Below are positions 1 to 7,531 of a DNA stretch of 64,000 bases, in pieces. Within the stretch, counting starts at the first letter, position 1; each line of letters starts with the position of its first letter. The translations under genes and the position numbers were made by a program. The DNA comes from Jiangella rhizosphaerae (lineage in GTDB: Bacteria > Actinomycetota > Actinomycetes > Jiangellales > Jiangellaceae). The stretch covers positions 1 through 64,000 of the forward strand of contig NZ_QUAL01000054.1 of NCBI RefSeq assembly GCF_003579925.1. The letters are read 5' to 3'. A model generated the notes under the pieces. The model saw only the letters and a program-made list of their open reading frames with translations, was not told where the DNA came from and did not search any database.

Positions 1-189
1 GCCGTCCTCGCCGCGGCGCGGGCCGAGCTGGCCGCGGCGAGCGGGCCCGGCGCCGTCGCCGTCGACTATCTGGAGCTGCGCACTGCCGACCTCGCACCCG
101 ACCCGCGGCACGGCCCGGCCCGGCTGCTCGTCGCCGCCCGCGCCGGCTCCACCCGGCTGATCGACAACATCGCCGTCGACCTGCCCTGA
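1..189 (+). CDS. panC: Pantothenate synthetase, C-terminal end (partial)
   Basis: Only the last 62 codons are inside the window; the reading frame is open from base 1 to a TGA at 187-189. The segment contains VDYLELR and, near the end, [20 protein letters not shown], which matches the C-terminal strand-helix region of PanC (pantoate-beta-alanine ligase, ATP-dependent last step of pantothenate synthesis, cytoplasmic). The location directly before nadB-nadC-coaX fits the actinobacterial coenzyme block that links pantothenate and NAD synthesis. The start and the ATP-binding HIGH-like motif lie outside the window, so the call rests on the tail and on context. Confidence 0.85.
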   Translation, partial: AVLAAARAELAAASGPGAVAVDYLELRTADLAPDPRHGPARLLVAARAGSTRLIDNIAVDLP

Positions 190-202
190 CGCGCCCGGGG
201 CG

Positions 203-208
203 TAGGCT
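203..208 (+). promoter_or_regulatory. -10 element of nadB, probably leaderless
   Basis: TAGGCT ends 8 nt before the nadB GTG, so transcription would begin at or next to the start codon. No Shine-Dalgarno is present between 209 and 216. The same hexamer at the same distance precedes lysS (6021-6026). No good -35 is visible 17-18 nt upstream. Confidence 0.5.
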
Positions 209-216
209 CTTGCGGC

Positions 217-1911
217 GTGACGGGACTACGCATACCTCGCCGCCTGCGCACCGAGGACCCCGGCTGGACGGTGTCCGCCGACGTCGTCGTGGTCGGCAGC
301 GGCATCGCCGGGCTGACCACGGCGCTCGAGGCCCGCAAGGCCGGCCGGGTCCTGCTGGTGACCAAGACCCTGCTGTCCGACAGCGCCACCGCATGGGCGC
401 AGGGCGGCATCGCCGCGGCGCTCGGCCCCGAGGACAGCCCCGAGCAGCACCTGCGCGACACCCTCGTCGCCGGCGTCGGCCTGTGCGACGAGGACGCCGT
501 CCGCACGCTGGTCACCGAGGGGCCCCGGCGGGTCCGCGAGCTGGTCGAGCTGGGTGCGGAGTTCGAGCTGACGCCCAACGGCGACATCGCGCTCACGCGC
601 GAGGGCGGCCACCACCGCGACCGCATCGCCCACTCCGGCGGCGACCAGACCGGCAAGGAGATCTCCCGCGCGCTGCTGGAGGCGCTGGCCGCGGTGCGCG
701 AGGACCCGCAGATCGAGGTCGTCGAGCATGCGCTGGTCACCGATGTCCTCACCGACGCCGCCGGCCACGCCTGCGGCGTCGTGCTGCACGTCATCGGCGC
801 CGGCAGCACCAGCGGCGTCGGCGCCGCGCTCGGCCGGGCCGTCGTGCTGGCGACGGGCGGGCTCGGCCAGGTCTACGCGTCCACCACCAACCCGCCGGTC
901 GCCACCGGCGACGGTGTCGCGGCGGCCTTGCGGGCCGGCGCGCAGGTCGCCGACCTCGAGTTCGTCCAGTTCCACCCGACGGTGCTCTGGCTCGGCCGGT
1001 CGGCGAAGGGTCAGCAGCCGCTCATCTCCGAGGCCGTCCGCGGCGAGGGCGCCGTCCTGCGCGACGTCGAGGGCCGCCGGTTCATGAAGGGCCGGCACGA
1101 GCTGGCCGAGCTGGCCCCGCGCGACGTCGTCGCCAAGGGCGTCATGACGGCCATGGCCGAGACCGGCGCGGAACACGTGTGGCTCGACGCCCGGCACCTC
1201 GGCGCGGCGTTCCTGGAGGAGCGGTTCCCGACCATCGTCGCGCGCTGCCGTTCGTACGGCATCGACCCCGCCACCGACCTCGTCCCCGTCGCGCCGGCCC
1301 AGCACTACGCCAGCGGCGGCGTGCGCACCGATCGCCGCGGCCGCACCAGCGTCCCCGGCCTGTACGCGTGCGGCGAGGTGTCCTGCACCGGCGTGCACGG
1401 CGCCAACCGGCTCGCGTCGAACTCGCTGCTCGAAGGGCTGGTCTGGGGCCACCGCATCGCCGAGGACCTCGCGTCGTCGCTGGGCGACGCGCACCCCGGC
1501 GACCCGGTCGAGCGCAGCGGGCCGGTGGGCCTGCTCGACGCCGACACGCGCCCGTTCGTCCAGTCCGCGATGACGGCCGGCGCCGGCGTGCTGCGCTCGG
1601 AGTCGTCGCTGACGACGCTCGCGGCCCGGCTGGCGAGCATGGCGGCGGAGCCGCTCGGCGACGGAATGACGCCGGATTCGTGGGAGACGACCAATCTGCA
1701 CACTGTGGCCGTTACGCTCGGTCGGCATGCCGCCATGCGGGAAGAGACGCGTGGCGGTCATTGGCGTGAGGACTTCCCGGACCGGGACGACACCCGCTGG
1801 CGCGGCCACCTGGTCAGCGTCGTGGACCCGGACGGCGTGCTCACGACGACATATGAGCCCCGGAGGGTTATGCAAAACCGACGGGCGATGGGGGGCCGAA
1901 GGTCCCCCTGA
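217..1911 (+). CDS. nadB: L-aspartate oxidase
   Basis: Oxidises L-aspartate to iminoaspartate with FAD, the first step of de novo NAD synthesis; cytoplasmic. The 564-residue protein opens with a Rossmann FAD motif (VVVVGSGIAGLTTALEA, about residues 24-40), carries HRIAHSGGDQTGKEI near 130-145 and the flavoprotein signature GVHGANRLASNSLLEG near 395. GTG start chosen because the FAD motif follows closely and a -10 lies just upstream. nadC follows 80 nt later; no nadA is visible. The last 15 residues (basic, starting near RVMQNRR) are encoded by the structured element at 1865-1966 and are unlike a normal NadB end, so the native stop seems to have been replaced. Confidence 0.95.
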   Translation: MTGLRIPRRLRTEDPGWTVSADVVVVGSGIAGLTTALEARKAGRVLLVTKTLLSDSATAWAQGGIAAALGPEDSPEQHLRDTLVAGVGLCDEDAVRTLVTEGPRRVRELVELGAEFELTPNGDIALTREGGHHRDRIAHSGGDQTGKEISRALLEALAAVREDPQIEVVEHALVTDVLTDAAGHACGVVLHVIGAGSTSGVGAALGRAVVLATGGLGQVYASTTNPPVATGDGVAAALRAGAQVADLEFVQFHPTVLWLGRSAKGQQPLISEAVRGEGAVLRDVEGRRFMKGRHELAELAPRDVVAKGVMTAMAETGAEHVWLDARHLGAAFLEERFPTIVARCRSYGIDPATDLVPVAPAQHYASGGVRTDRRGRTSVPGLYACGEVSCTGVHGANRLASNSLLEGLVWGHRIAEDLASSLGDAHPGDPVERSGPVGLLDADTRPFVQSAMTAGAGVLRSESSLTTLAARLASMAAEPLGDGMTPDSWETTNLHTVAVTLGRHAAMREETRGGHWREDFPDRDDTRWRGHLVSVVDPDGVLTTTYEPRRVMQNRRAMGGRRSP

Positions 1912-1966
1912 GTCCTCGGTCCAGGGCGGATGCCGACTGGAGAGGTTCGTGCTCTTTGCATGACCC
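1865..1966 (+). ncRNA. Structured four-helix element, copy A (nadB-nadC)
   Basis: Predicted by hand pairing. P1 joins 1865-1876 to 1955-1966 (12 pairs, one G-U). P2 pairs ACCGA 1877-1881 with TCGGT 1916-1920, continues as GGGC/GTCC, and is capped by an 8-bp hairpin with a GAA loop (1890-1908). P3 is CCAG-GGC-loop-GCC-GA-CTGG at 1921-1940. P4 is GAG/CTC (1942-1944/1952-1954) with a 7-nt loop. The four helices meet with almost no linker. Copy B at 45699-45806 keeps the fold with compensating changes and keeps the unpaired CCGAAGG, the GA bulge in P3, CGTG in P4 and ACCCGACT at the 3' end. The nadB stop codon lies inside it and nadC starts 26 nt after it. Function unknown. Confidence 0.7.
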
Positions 1967-1991
1967 GACTGATGAGACATAGGGAGTAACG

Positions 1992-2882
1992 ATGAGTCTG
2001 CCCGAGCCCGTGACACTCGCGCTGAGCGAGGCGGGTCTCGACCCCCGGTACGTCGAGGACCTCGTCCGGGCCACCCTCGAGGAGGACCTCGGCGGCGGCG
2101 AGGACGTCACCACCGCCGCGACGGTGCCCGCGGACCAGCGGGCCGCCGCCGTGCTCGGCGCCCGTGAGGCGGGCGTGCTGGCCGGGCTCCCGGTGGCCGA
2201 GGCGGTCTTCGCAGCCACCGACGCCGGCGTCGAGATCGAGCGGCACGCCGCCGACGGCGCCGAGATCGAGGCCGGCGCGAAGGTGCTGACAGTGCACGGC
2301 CGTACGCGCGAGCTGCTGCTGGCCGAGCGCACCGCGCTGAACCTCGCCAGCCGGCTGTCCGGCATCGCCACCGCCACCCGGGCGTGGGTCGGCGCGCTGG
2401 CCGGCACGTCGGCCGCCGTCCGCGACACCCGCAAGACCACGCCGCTGCTGCGCCCGCTGGAGAAGTACGCGGTGCGGGTCGGCGGCGGGGTCAACCACCG
2501 CTCGACGCTGTCCGAGTCGGCGCTGATCAAGGACAACCACATCGCCGCGGCCGGCGGCATCACCGCGGCGTTCCAGGCCGTGCGGCGGGCCTACCCCGGC
2601 ATCCCGGTCGAGATCGAGGTCGACGACGTCAACGGCGCCCGCGAGGCGGTCGAGGCCGGCGCCGACCTCGTGCTGCTCGACAACTTCAGCGTCGACGACG
2701 TGCTCGAGGCGGTGAAGGTGGTCGACGGACGGGCCCGGCTCGAGGTCAGCGGCGGGCTGACGCTGGCGCAGGCCGGCGCGTACGCCGCCACCGGGGTCGA
2801 CTACCTGTCCACCGGCGCCCTGACGCACTCCGTCCAGGCGCTGGACCTCGGCCTCGACGTGGTCGCCGTCGAGACGGAGTAG
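1992..2882 (+). CDS. nadC: Nicotinate-nucleotide pyrophosphorylase (carboxylating)
   Basis: Converts quinolinate and PRPP to nicotinate mononucleotide, releasing CO2 and pyrophosphate; cytoplasmic de novo NAD synthesis. The 296-residue product has the full QPRTase pattern: ATLEEDLGGGEDVT near the N terminus, DTRKTTPLLRPLEKYAVRVGG near 140-160, NHRSTLSESALIKDNHI near 165-185, the EVDDVNGAREAVEAGADLVLLDN barrel region, and EVSGGLTL plus VDYLSTGALTHS near the end. AGGGAG lies 5 nt before the ATG. The 80-nt gap after nadB holds most of the structured element, which could act as its leader. coaX follows after 7 nt. Confidence 0.96.
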   Translation: MSLPEPVTLALSEAGLDPRYVEDLVRATLEEDLGGGEDVTTAATVPADQRAAAVLGAREAGVLAGLPVAEAVFAATDAGVEIERHAADGAEIEAGAKVLTVHGRTRELLLAERTALNLASRLSGIATATRAWVGALAGTSAAVRDTRKTTPLLRPLEKYAVRVGGGVNHRSTLSESALIKDNHIAAAGGITAAFQAVRRAYPGIPVEIEVDDVNGAREAVEAGADLVLLDNFSVDDVLEAVKVVDGRARLEVSGGLTLAQAGAYAATGVDYLSTGALTHSVQALDLGLDVVAVETE

Positions 2883-2889
2883 GCGCGCG

Positions 2890-3669
2890 ATGCTGCTGGC
2901 GATCGACGTCGGTAACACCGAGACCGTCATCGGCCTGCTCGACGGTCTGGAGGTGCGGCACCACTGGCGCGTGGCCACGGTCGCCACGCGCACCACCGAC
3001 GAGCTCATGGCGCTCTTGCGCGGGCTGTTCGCGGGGACCGACGAGCCGGTCGACGGCGTCGCCATCTGCTCGACGGTCCCCGTGGTGCAGCGCGAGATGC
3101 GCTGGCTCACGCAGCGCTACTACGCCGACGTGCCGTCGCTGCTGGTGGAGCCCGGCGTCAAGACCGGCGTGCCGATCCTCATGGACAACCCGCGCGAGGT
3201 CGGCACCGACCGCATCGTCAACGCGCTGGCCGCCATGCACAAGTTCGGCACCGGGCGGCCGTGCATCATCGTCGACTTCGGCACCGCCACGACGTTCGAC
3301 GTGGTGTCGGCGCGCGGCGAGTACATCGGCGGCGCGATCGCCCCCGGCATCGACGTGTCGCTGGAGGCGCTGCGCAACGCCGCGGCCCAGCTGCGCCGGG
3401 TCGAGCTGGTGCGGCCGCGGTCGGTCATCGCGAAGAACACGGTCGAGGCGCTGCAGTCCGGCGCACTGTACGGCTTCAGCGCCCAGGTCGACGGCGTCGT
3501 CACCCGCATGGCGGCGGAGCTCGGGGTGGGGCTCGACGGCGTCACGGTCATCGGGACGGGCGGGCTGGCGCCGCTGGTGCTGGACGAGTCGGTCACGATC
3601 CAGCACCACGAGCCGTGGCTGACGCTGATGGGACTGCGGCTGGTGTTCGACCGCAACCATCCGGCCTAA
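2890..3669 (+). CDS. coaX: Type III pantothenate kinase
   Basis: Phosphorylates pantothenate, the first committed step to coenzyme A. The 259-residue protein shows the ASKHA-fold motifs of CoaX: LLAIDVGNTETVIGLL at the N terminus (phosphate-1 loop), PREVGTDRIVNALAA near 100-115 (pantothenate site), VDFGTATTFDVVS near 130 and GGAIAPGIDVSLEAL near 150. Length is normal for the family. It lies 7 nt after nadC, so nadB-nadC-coaX look like one transcript, perhaps with panC upstream. It meets the oppositely oriented sigma-factor gene tail to tail with a 4-nt overlap. Confidence 0.95.
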   Translation: MLLAIDVGNTETVIGLLDGLEVRHHWRVATVATRTTDELMALLRGLFAGTDEPVDGVAICSTVPVVQREMRWLTQRYYADVPSLLVEPGVKTGVPILMDNPREVGTDRIVNALAAMHKFGTGRPCIIVDFGTATTFDVVSARGEYIGGAIAPGIDVSLEALRNAAAQLRRVELVRPRSVIAKNTVEALQSGALYGFSAQVDGVVTRMAAELGVGLDGVTVIGTGGLAPLVLDESVTIQHHEPWLTLMGLRLVFDRNHPA

Positions 3670-4583
3670 GAGGCGCCGCGCCCGCTCACCAGCGCGTTGA
3701 GGTCGCCGACCTCGCCCAGGTGGTGCAGCTTGTCCGGGTTGATCTGGTTGTGCACGCCGACGACCCGGCCGTCGGCGATGGTCACCGACAGGACGCCCAG
3801 CACGGCGCCGTCGGGCCCGCTGACGCGGGCGCCGGGCTGGCCGTTCACCGTCACCGGCTCCATGACGACACCCAGCTGCGCGCCGGTGCGGCCCAGGTTG
3901 GCCAGGAACCGGGCCACCTGCAGCGCGCCGATCAGCGGCTTGCGCACCGCGGCGGTCTTACCGCCGCCGTCGCCGTGGAAGACGACGTCCTCGGCGAGCA
4001 GGTGCTCCAGCGCGGCGACGTCGCCGTCCTGCACGGCGGCGAGGAACGTGCGGGCCAGCGCGTCGCGGCGCTCGCGGGACGTCTCGAACCGGGGCCGCCG
4101 CTGCTCGATGTGCTTGCGGGCGCGGGCCAGCAGCTGCCGGCAGTTGGCCTCGCTGCGCTCGACGATCGTGGCGATCTCGTCGTAGCCGTAGCCGAACACC
4201 TCGCGCAGCAGGAACACCGCCCGCTCCACCGGCGAGAGCGTCTCGAGCACCACGAGGAACGCCGTCGACAGCGTCTCGGTCTCCTCCACCCGGTGGGCGG
4301 GGTCGTCGTCGGTGGCCAGCAGCGGCTCCGGCAGCCACGGCCCGACGTACTGCTCGCGCCGGTGCCGGGCCGAGCGCAGCGCGTCGATGGCCAGCCGGGT
4401 GGTGATGGTGGTGGCGTACGCCTCGGGATTGTCCGCCCGGGTGCCCGCCTCGGACGCGCGGTGCATGCGCAGGAACGCCTCCTGCACGACGTCCTCGGCC
4501 TCACTGACGCTGCCCAGCATGCGGTAGGCCACCGAGAACATCAGCGGCCGCAGGTCGTCGTGGGCGACCGCCAGATCGGTCAC
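3666..4583 (-). CDS. ECF sigma factor of the ECF41 (SigJ-like) group
   Basis: RNA-polymerase sigma subunit of 305 residues from the GTG at 4583. Sigma region 2 lies at about residues 8-75 (LMFSVAYRMLGSVSEAEDVVQEAF) and region 4 at about 108-165 (LSPVERAVFLLREVFGYGYDEIA). A fused C-terminal SnoaL-like domain carries the hallmarks of ECF41: the linker WLPEPL near 83, DGGGK at 205-209 and NPDKL at 282-286. In this group the C-terminal domain replaces a separate anti-sigma factor and tunes activity. The gene diverges from an epimerase, the typical ECF41 target, and the promoter at 4595-4621 matches the ECF41 consensus. An ORF extending to 4700 exists, but it would run through that promoter. Confidence 0.92.
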   Translation of the reverse strand: MTDLAVAHDDLRPLMFSVAYRMLGSVSEAEDVVQEAFLRMHRASEAGTRADNPEAYATTITTRLAIDALRSARHRREQYVGPWLPEPLLATDDDPAHRVEETETLSTAFLVVLETLSPVERAVFLLREVFGYGYDEIATIVERSEANCRQLLARARKHIEQRRPRFETSRERRDALARTFLAAVQDGDVAALEHLLAEDVVFHGDGGGKTAAVRKPLIGALQVARFLANLGRTGAQLGVVMEPVTVNGQPGARVSGPDGAVLGVLSVTIADGRVVGVHNQINPDKLHHLGEVGDLNALVSGRGAS

Positions 4584-4594
4584 GGCACCGATCC

Positions 4595-4621
4595 TGTCAC
4601 AGGACGGCGAGTGTCTTCGTC
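4595..4621 (+). promoter_or_regulatory. ECF41-type promoter of the epimerase gene
   Basis: TGTCACA at 4595-4601, exactly 16 nt, then CGTC at 4618-4621. This is the published ECF41 target pattern (TGTCACA-N16-CGTC). It points to the epimerase start at 4655, 33 nt downstream, and lies 12 nt behind the divergent sigma-factor gene. Confidence 0.85.
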
Positions 4622-4654
4622 GGAGGGGGCAGCACACGAGAAGAGGAGAAGGAC

Positions 4655-5590
4655 ATGCGAGTCTTCCTGGCCGGCGCCACCGGCGCCCTGGGTCGGTCAC
4701 TGGTTCCGCTGCTGGTCCGGGCCGGGCACGAGGTGACCGGTACCACCCGCTCCGAGTCCAAGGTCGCCGAGCTGCGCGCCGCCGGCGTCGAGGGCGTGGT
4801 CATGGACGGTCTGGACGCCGGGAGCGTCATGGCCGCGGTCCGTGCCGCCCGGCCGGACGTCGTCGTCCACCAGCAGACCGCGCTCAGTGCCGGGATGGGC
4901 GACATGCGGAAGTTCGACCGGGGGTTCGCCGTCACCAACCGGCTGCGCACCGAGGGCACCGACCACCTGATGGCCGCGGCCCTGGCCGCCGGGGCGACGC
5001 GGTTCGTCGCGCAGAGCTTCACCGGCTGGCCCAACGCCCGCAGCGGCGGGCCAGTGAAGACCGAGGACGACCCGCTCGAGGCGAACCCGCCGGCCGCATG
5101 CCGGGAGTCGCTCAGGGCCATCCAGTACGTGGAGCGCGTCACGACGACGACGCCCGGCATCGACGGGCTGGCGCTGCGCTACGGCGGCTTCTACGGCCGC
5201 GGCACCGGCCTGACCGGCGACGAGGTCCCCGGCCTGCTGCGCAAGCGGCGCTTCCCGATCGTCGGCGGCGGCACGGCGGTGTGGTCGGTCATCCACATCG
5301 ACGACGCCGCGCGGGCCACGCTGGCGGCCATCGAGGGCGGCGCGCCGGGCGTCTACAACATCGTCGACGACGACCCCGCGCCGGCCGCGGAGGTCATCAC
5401 GGCGCTGGCGGCGGCGCTCGGCGCGAAGCCGCCGCGGCGGATCCCGGCGTGGCTGGCCAAGCCGCTCATCGGCGACTTCGGCGTCACGTTCATGACGACG
5501 CTGCGCGGCTCGTCCAACGCCAAGGCCAAGCGGGAGCTCGGCTGGAAGCCGGACCACCCGAGCTGGCGGCAGGGCTTCTACGACCGCTGA
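4655..5590 (+). CDS. NAD(P)-dependent epimerase/dehydratase (ECF41 partner)
   Basis: Extended short-chain dehydrogenase of 311 residues. The N terminus MRVFLAGATGALGRSLVPLL is the glycine-rich NAD(P)-binding motif. A canonical YxxxK is not obvious; IQYVERV sits near the usual place, so the protein may be an atypical member. AGAGGAG precedes the ATG. COE-type genes (carboxymuconolactone decarboxylase, oxidoreductase, epimerase) are the usual single target of ECF41 sigma factors, and the promoter upstream matches. Substrate unknown. It converges with the STAS gene, leaving a 7-nt gap. Confidence 0.85.
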   Translation: MRVFLAGATGALGRSLVPLLVRAGHEVTGTTRSESKVAELRAAGVEGVVMDGLDAGSVMAAVRAARPDVVVHQQTALSAGMGDMRKFDRGFAVTNRLRTEGTDHLMAAALAAGATRFVAQSFTGWPNARSGGPVKTEDDPLEANPPAACRESLRAIQYVERVTTTTPGIDGLALRYGGFYGRGTGLTGDEVPGLLRKRRFPIVGGGTAVWSVIHIDDAARATLAAIEGGAPGVYNIVDDDPAPAAEVITALAAALGAKPPRRIPAWLAKPLIGDFGVTFMTTLRGSSNAKAKRELGWKPDHPSWRQGFYDR

Positions 5591-5597
5591 CGGTGCG

Positions 5598-5930
5598 TCA
5601 GCCGGCCTCGGGCGGGCTGTGCTCGACGAACGACCAGCCGTTCGCCTCGATGGCCCGGTGCGCCGGCCCGCTGACGGCGGCGAAGGACACCTCGAACCCC
5701 GCCGACCGGCCGCGCGACGACAGCTGGCGCAGGAACTCGATGGCCGCGTCGGTCATGCCGGTGACGCGGTGCATGTCGACGACCACGTGGTCGAGGGCGT
5801 TCAGCTGCTCCAGGCGGTCGACCTCGTCGATGGCCGGGCCGAAGGCGTCATCGGGATCGGTGCCGACCTCGCCGGAGAGGAACACGACGATCTCGCGGGC
5901 GCCACGGTCGACGACTTCCACTGTGTTCAT
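5598..5930 (-). CDS. STAS-domain protein (anti-anti-sigma-like)
   Basis: Cytoplasmic protein of 110 residues made of one STAS domain: EIVVFLSGEVG near 12-22, DHVVVDMHRVTGMTDAAIEFLRQL near 46-70, and a C-terminal helix. In SpoIIAA-type antagonists a phosphorylatable Ser sits at the start of the helix after the central strand (D-S/T-x-G); here the segment reads TGMTDAAI, so a Thr could serve but the motif is not classical. The start is the ATG at 5930, which has a strong AGGAGGTGAGG just upstream; a longer frame to 5999 lacks support. No partner kinase is nearby. Role inferred only from the fold. Confidence 0.75.
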   Translation of the reverse strand: MNTVEVVDRGAREIVVFLSGEVGTDPDDAFGPAIDEVDRLEQLNALDHVVVDMHRVTGMTDAAIEFLRQLSSRGRSAGFEVSFAAVSGPAHRAIEANGWSFVEHSPPEAG

Positions 5931-6020
5931 CGACCTCACCTCCTCACTCAGCGTGGCAGTTCCGCGGTATCGGCGGCAACCATTTCGCCACCTGCCCACG
6001 ATCGGCCGGCACGACGCACC

Positions 6021-6026
6021 TAGGCT
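6021..6026 (+). promoter_or_regulatory. -10 element of lysS, probably leaderless
   Basis: TAGGCT ends 8 nt before the ATG at 6035. The intervening bases (TGTCCCCC) offer no Shine-Dalgarno, so the mRNA probably begins at the start codon, as proposed for nadB. Confidence 0.5.
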
Positions 6027-6034
6027 TGTCCCCC

Positions 6035-7531
6035 ATGAGTGAACTGCCGCCGAGCGACGATCAGGATTTGCCCGAGCAGATGCGCATCCGGCGCGAGAAG
6101 CGCGCGGAGTTGCTGGCCTCGGGTGAGCCGCCGTATCGCCTCGGATTCCCGCGCAGCCACACCTTCGCGGCGCTCCGGGCGGCTTATCCGGACTTGCCGC
6201 CCGGTACCGAAACCGGCGACCGCGCCTCTGTCGCCGGCCGGGTGATCTTCCTGCGCAACACCGGCAAACTCTGCTTCGCCCGGCTGCGCGAGGGCGATGG
6301 CACCGAACTGCAGGTCATGCTCTCGCTCGACCGCGTCGGCGAGGAGCGCCTGGCGTCGTGGAAGCACCTGGTCGACATCGGCGATCACGTCGGCGTCGAG
6401 GGCGAGGTCATCGTCAGTAAGCGCGGTGAGCTGTCGGTGACGGCCGACCGCTGGACCATGCTTTCCAAGGCGCTGCGCCCGCTGCCGGTGGCGCACAAGG
6501 ATTTGAATGAGGAAACCCGGGTCCGGCAGCGTTACGTCGACCTGATCGTCAATCCGGCCGCCCGGACCATGGTGCGAACTCGCGCCACCGTCACCCGGTC
6601 GGTGCGAGAAACGTTGCATCGGCACGGCTACATCGAGGTCGAGACGCCGGTTCTGCAGCTGATCCACGGCGGCGCGGCGGCGCGTCCATTCCAGACGCAC
6701 CTGAATGCGTTCGACATTCCGATGACGTTGCGCATCGCCTTGGAGCTGTACCTCAAGCGGGCCATCGTCGGCGGCGTCGACAAGGTCTACGAGATCGGTC
6801 GCATTTTTCGAAACGAGGGTATCGATTCCACGCACAGTCCCGAGTTCACGATGCTCGAGGCCTACGCGGCGTACGGCGACTACGACACCATGGCCGAGCT
6901 CACCCGCGACCTCGTCGTCGACGCGGCGCGGGCCGTCGGCGCCACCGTCGTGCCCGACGGTCGCGGCGGCGAGATCGACCTCGAGGCGCCCTGGCAGCAC
7001 GTCACCCTGCACGAGGCCGTCTCGCAGGCCGTCGGCGAGCAGGTCACCATCGACACCCCGGTCGAGCGGCTGCGCGAGCTGGCCGACAAGCACGAGGTCG
7101 GGCTGGACCCGACGTGGGGCCACGGCGAGATCGTCCTCGAGCTGTTCGAGAAGCTGGCCGAGCACACCTTCCTGACGCCCACGTTCATCCGCGACTATCC
7201 CGAGGAGGTCCGGCCGCTGGCCCGGCCGCACCGCGACGACCCGCGGCTCACCGAGGCATGGGACCTCGTCATCCGCGGTGTCGAGATGGGTGTCGCCTAC
7301 TCCGAGCTGGTCGACCCCGTGGTGCAGCGGGAGCGGCTGACGGCGCAGTCGCTCAAGGCCGCCGCCGGCGACCCCGAGGCCATGCAACTGGACGAGGACT
7401 TCCTGCGCGCCCTCGAATACGGCATGCCGCCCACCGGTGGCATGGGACTCGGAATCGACCGGCTGATGATCCTGCTCACCGACTCGGGCATTCGCGAGAC
7501 GATCCTGTTCCCGCTGGTGAAGCCGGAATGA
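6035..7531 (+). CDS. lysS: Lysyl-tRNA synthetase, class II
   Basis: Charges tRNA-Lys with lysine; 498 residues from the ATG at 6035. An OB-fold anticodon-binding domain occupies about residues 55-165 (VAGRVIFLRNTGKLCFARL, GELSVTAD). The class II core follows: motif 1 around RQRYVDLIV to VETPVLQ, motif 2 at YEIGRIFRNEG with THSPEFTMLEAY, and motif 3 at GGMGLGIDRLMILL near the end. The lysine-pocket segment reads GVAYSEL rather than the GNGFSEL of the E. coli enzyme; related actinobacterial enzymes also vary here. The gene overlaps argA by 4 nt (ATGA). In mycobacteria lysS likewise precedes lsr2. Confidence 0.93.
   Translation: MSELPPSDDQDLPEQMRIRREKRAELLASGEPPYRLGFPRSHTFAALRAAYPDLPPGTETGDRASVAGRVIFLRNTGKLCFARLREGDGTELQVMLSLDRVGEERLASWKHLVDIGDHVGVEGEVIVSKRGELSVTADRWTMLSKALRPLPVAHKDLNEETRVRQRYVDLIVNPAARTMVRTRATVTRSVRETLHRHGYIEVETPVLQLIHGGAAARPFQTHLNAFDIPMTLRIALELYLKRAIVGGVDKVYEIGRIFRNEGIDSTHSPEFTMLEAYAAYGDYDTMAELTRDLVVDAARAVGATVVPDGRGGEIDLEAPWQHVTLHEAVSQAVGEQVTIDTPVERLRELADKHEVGLDPTWGHGEIVLELFEKLAEHTFLTPTFIRDYPEEVRPLARPHRDDPRLTEAWDLVIRGVEMGVAYSELVDPVVQRERLTAQSLKAAAGDPEAMQLDEDFLRALEYGMPPTGGMGLGIDRLMILLTDSGIRETILFPLVKPE

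Noticed and set aside
1890-1908. Glycine-riboswitch resemblance of CCGAAGG in the structured element
   Set aside because: Only this short motif agrees; the conserved core around it and the tandem aptamer layout are missing, and the helix order is different.
1921-1954. ZTP (pfl) riboswitch resemblance (CGACTGG)
   Set aside because: The second conserved pfl segment and its pseudoknot partner are absent in both copies.
226-2016. Long open frame opposite nadB (and similar long frames opposite most genes)
   Set aside because: In DNA of this GC content the antisense and +1 frames stay open by codon bias. These frames have Arg/Ala/Pro-rich low-complexity translations and no motifs.
6035-7531. Changed lysine-pocket residues (GVAYSEL) as sign of a non-canonical synthetase
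   Set aside because: Related actinobacterial lysyl-tRNA synthetases also differ from E. coli at these positions, and all three class II motifs are present.
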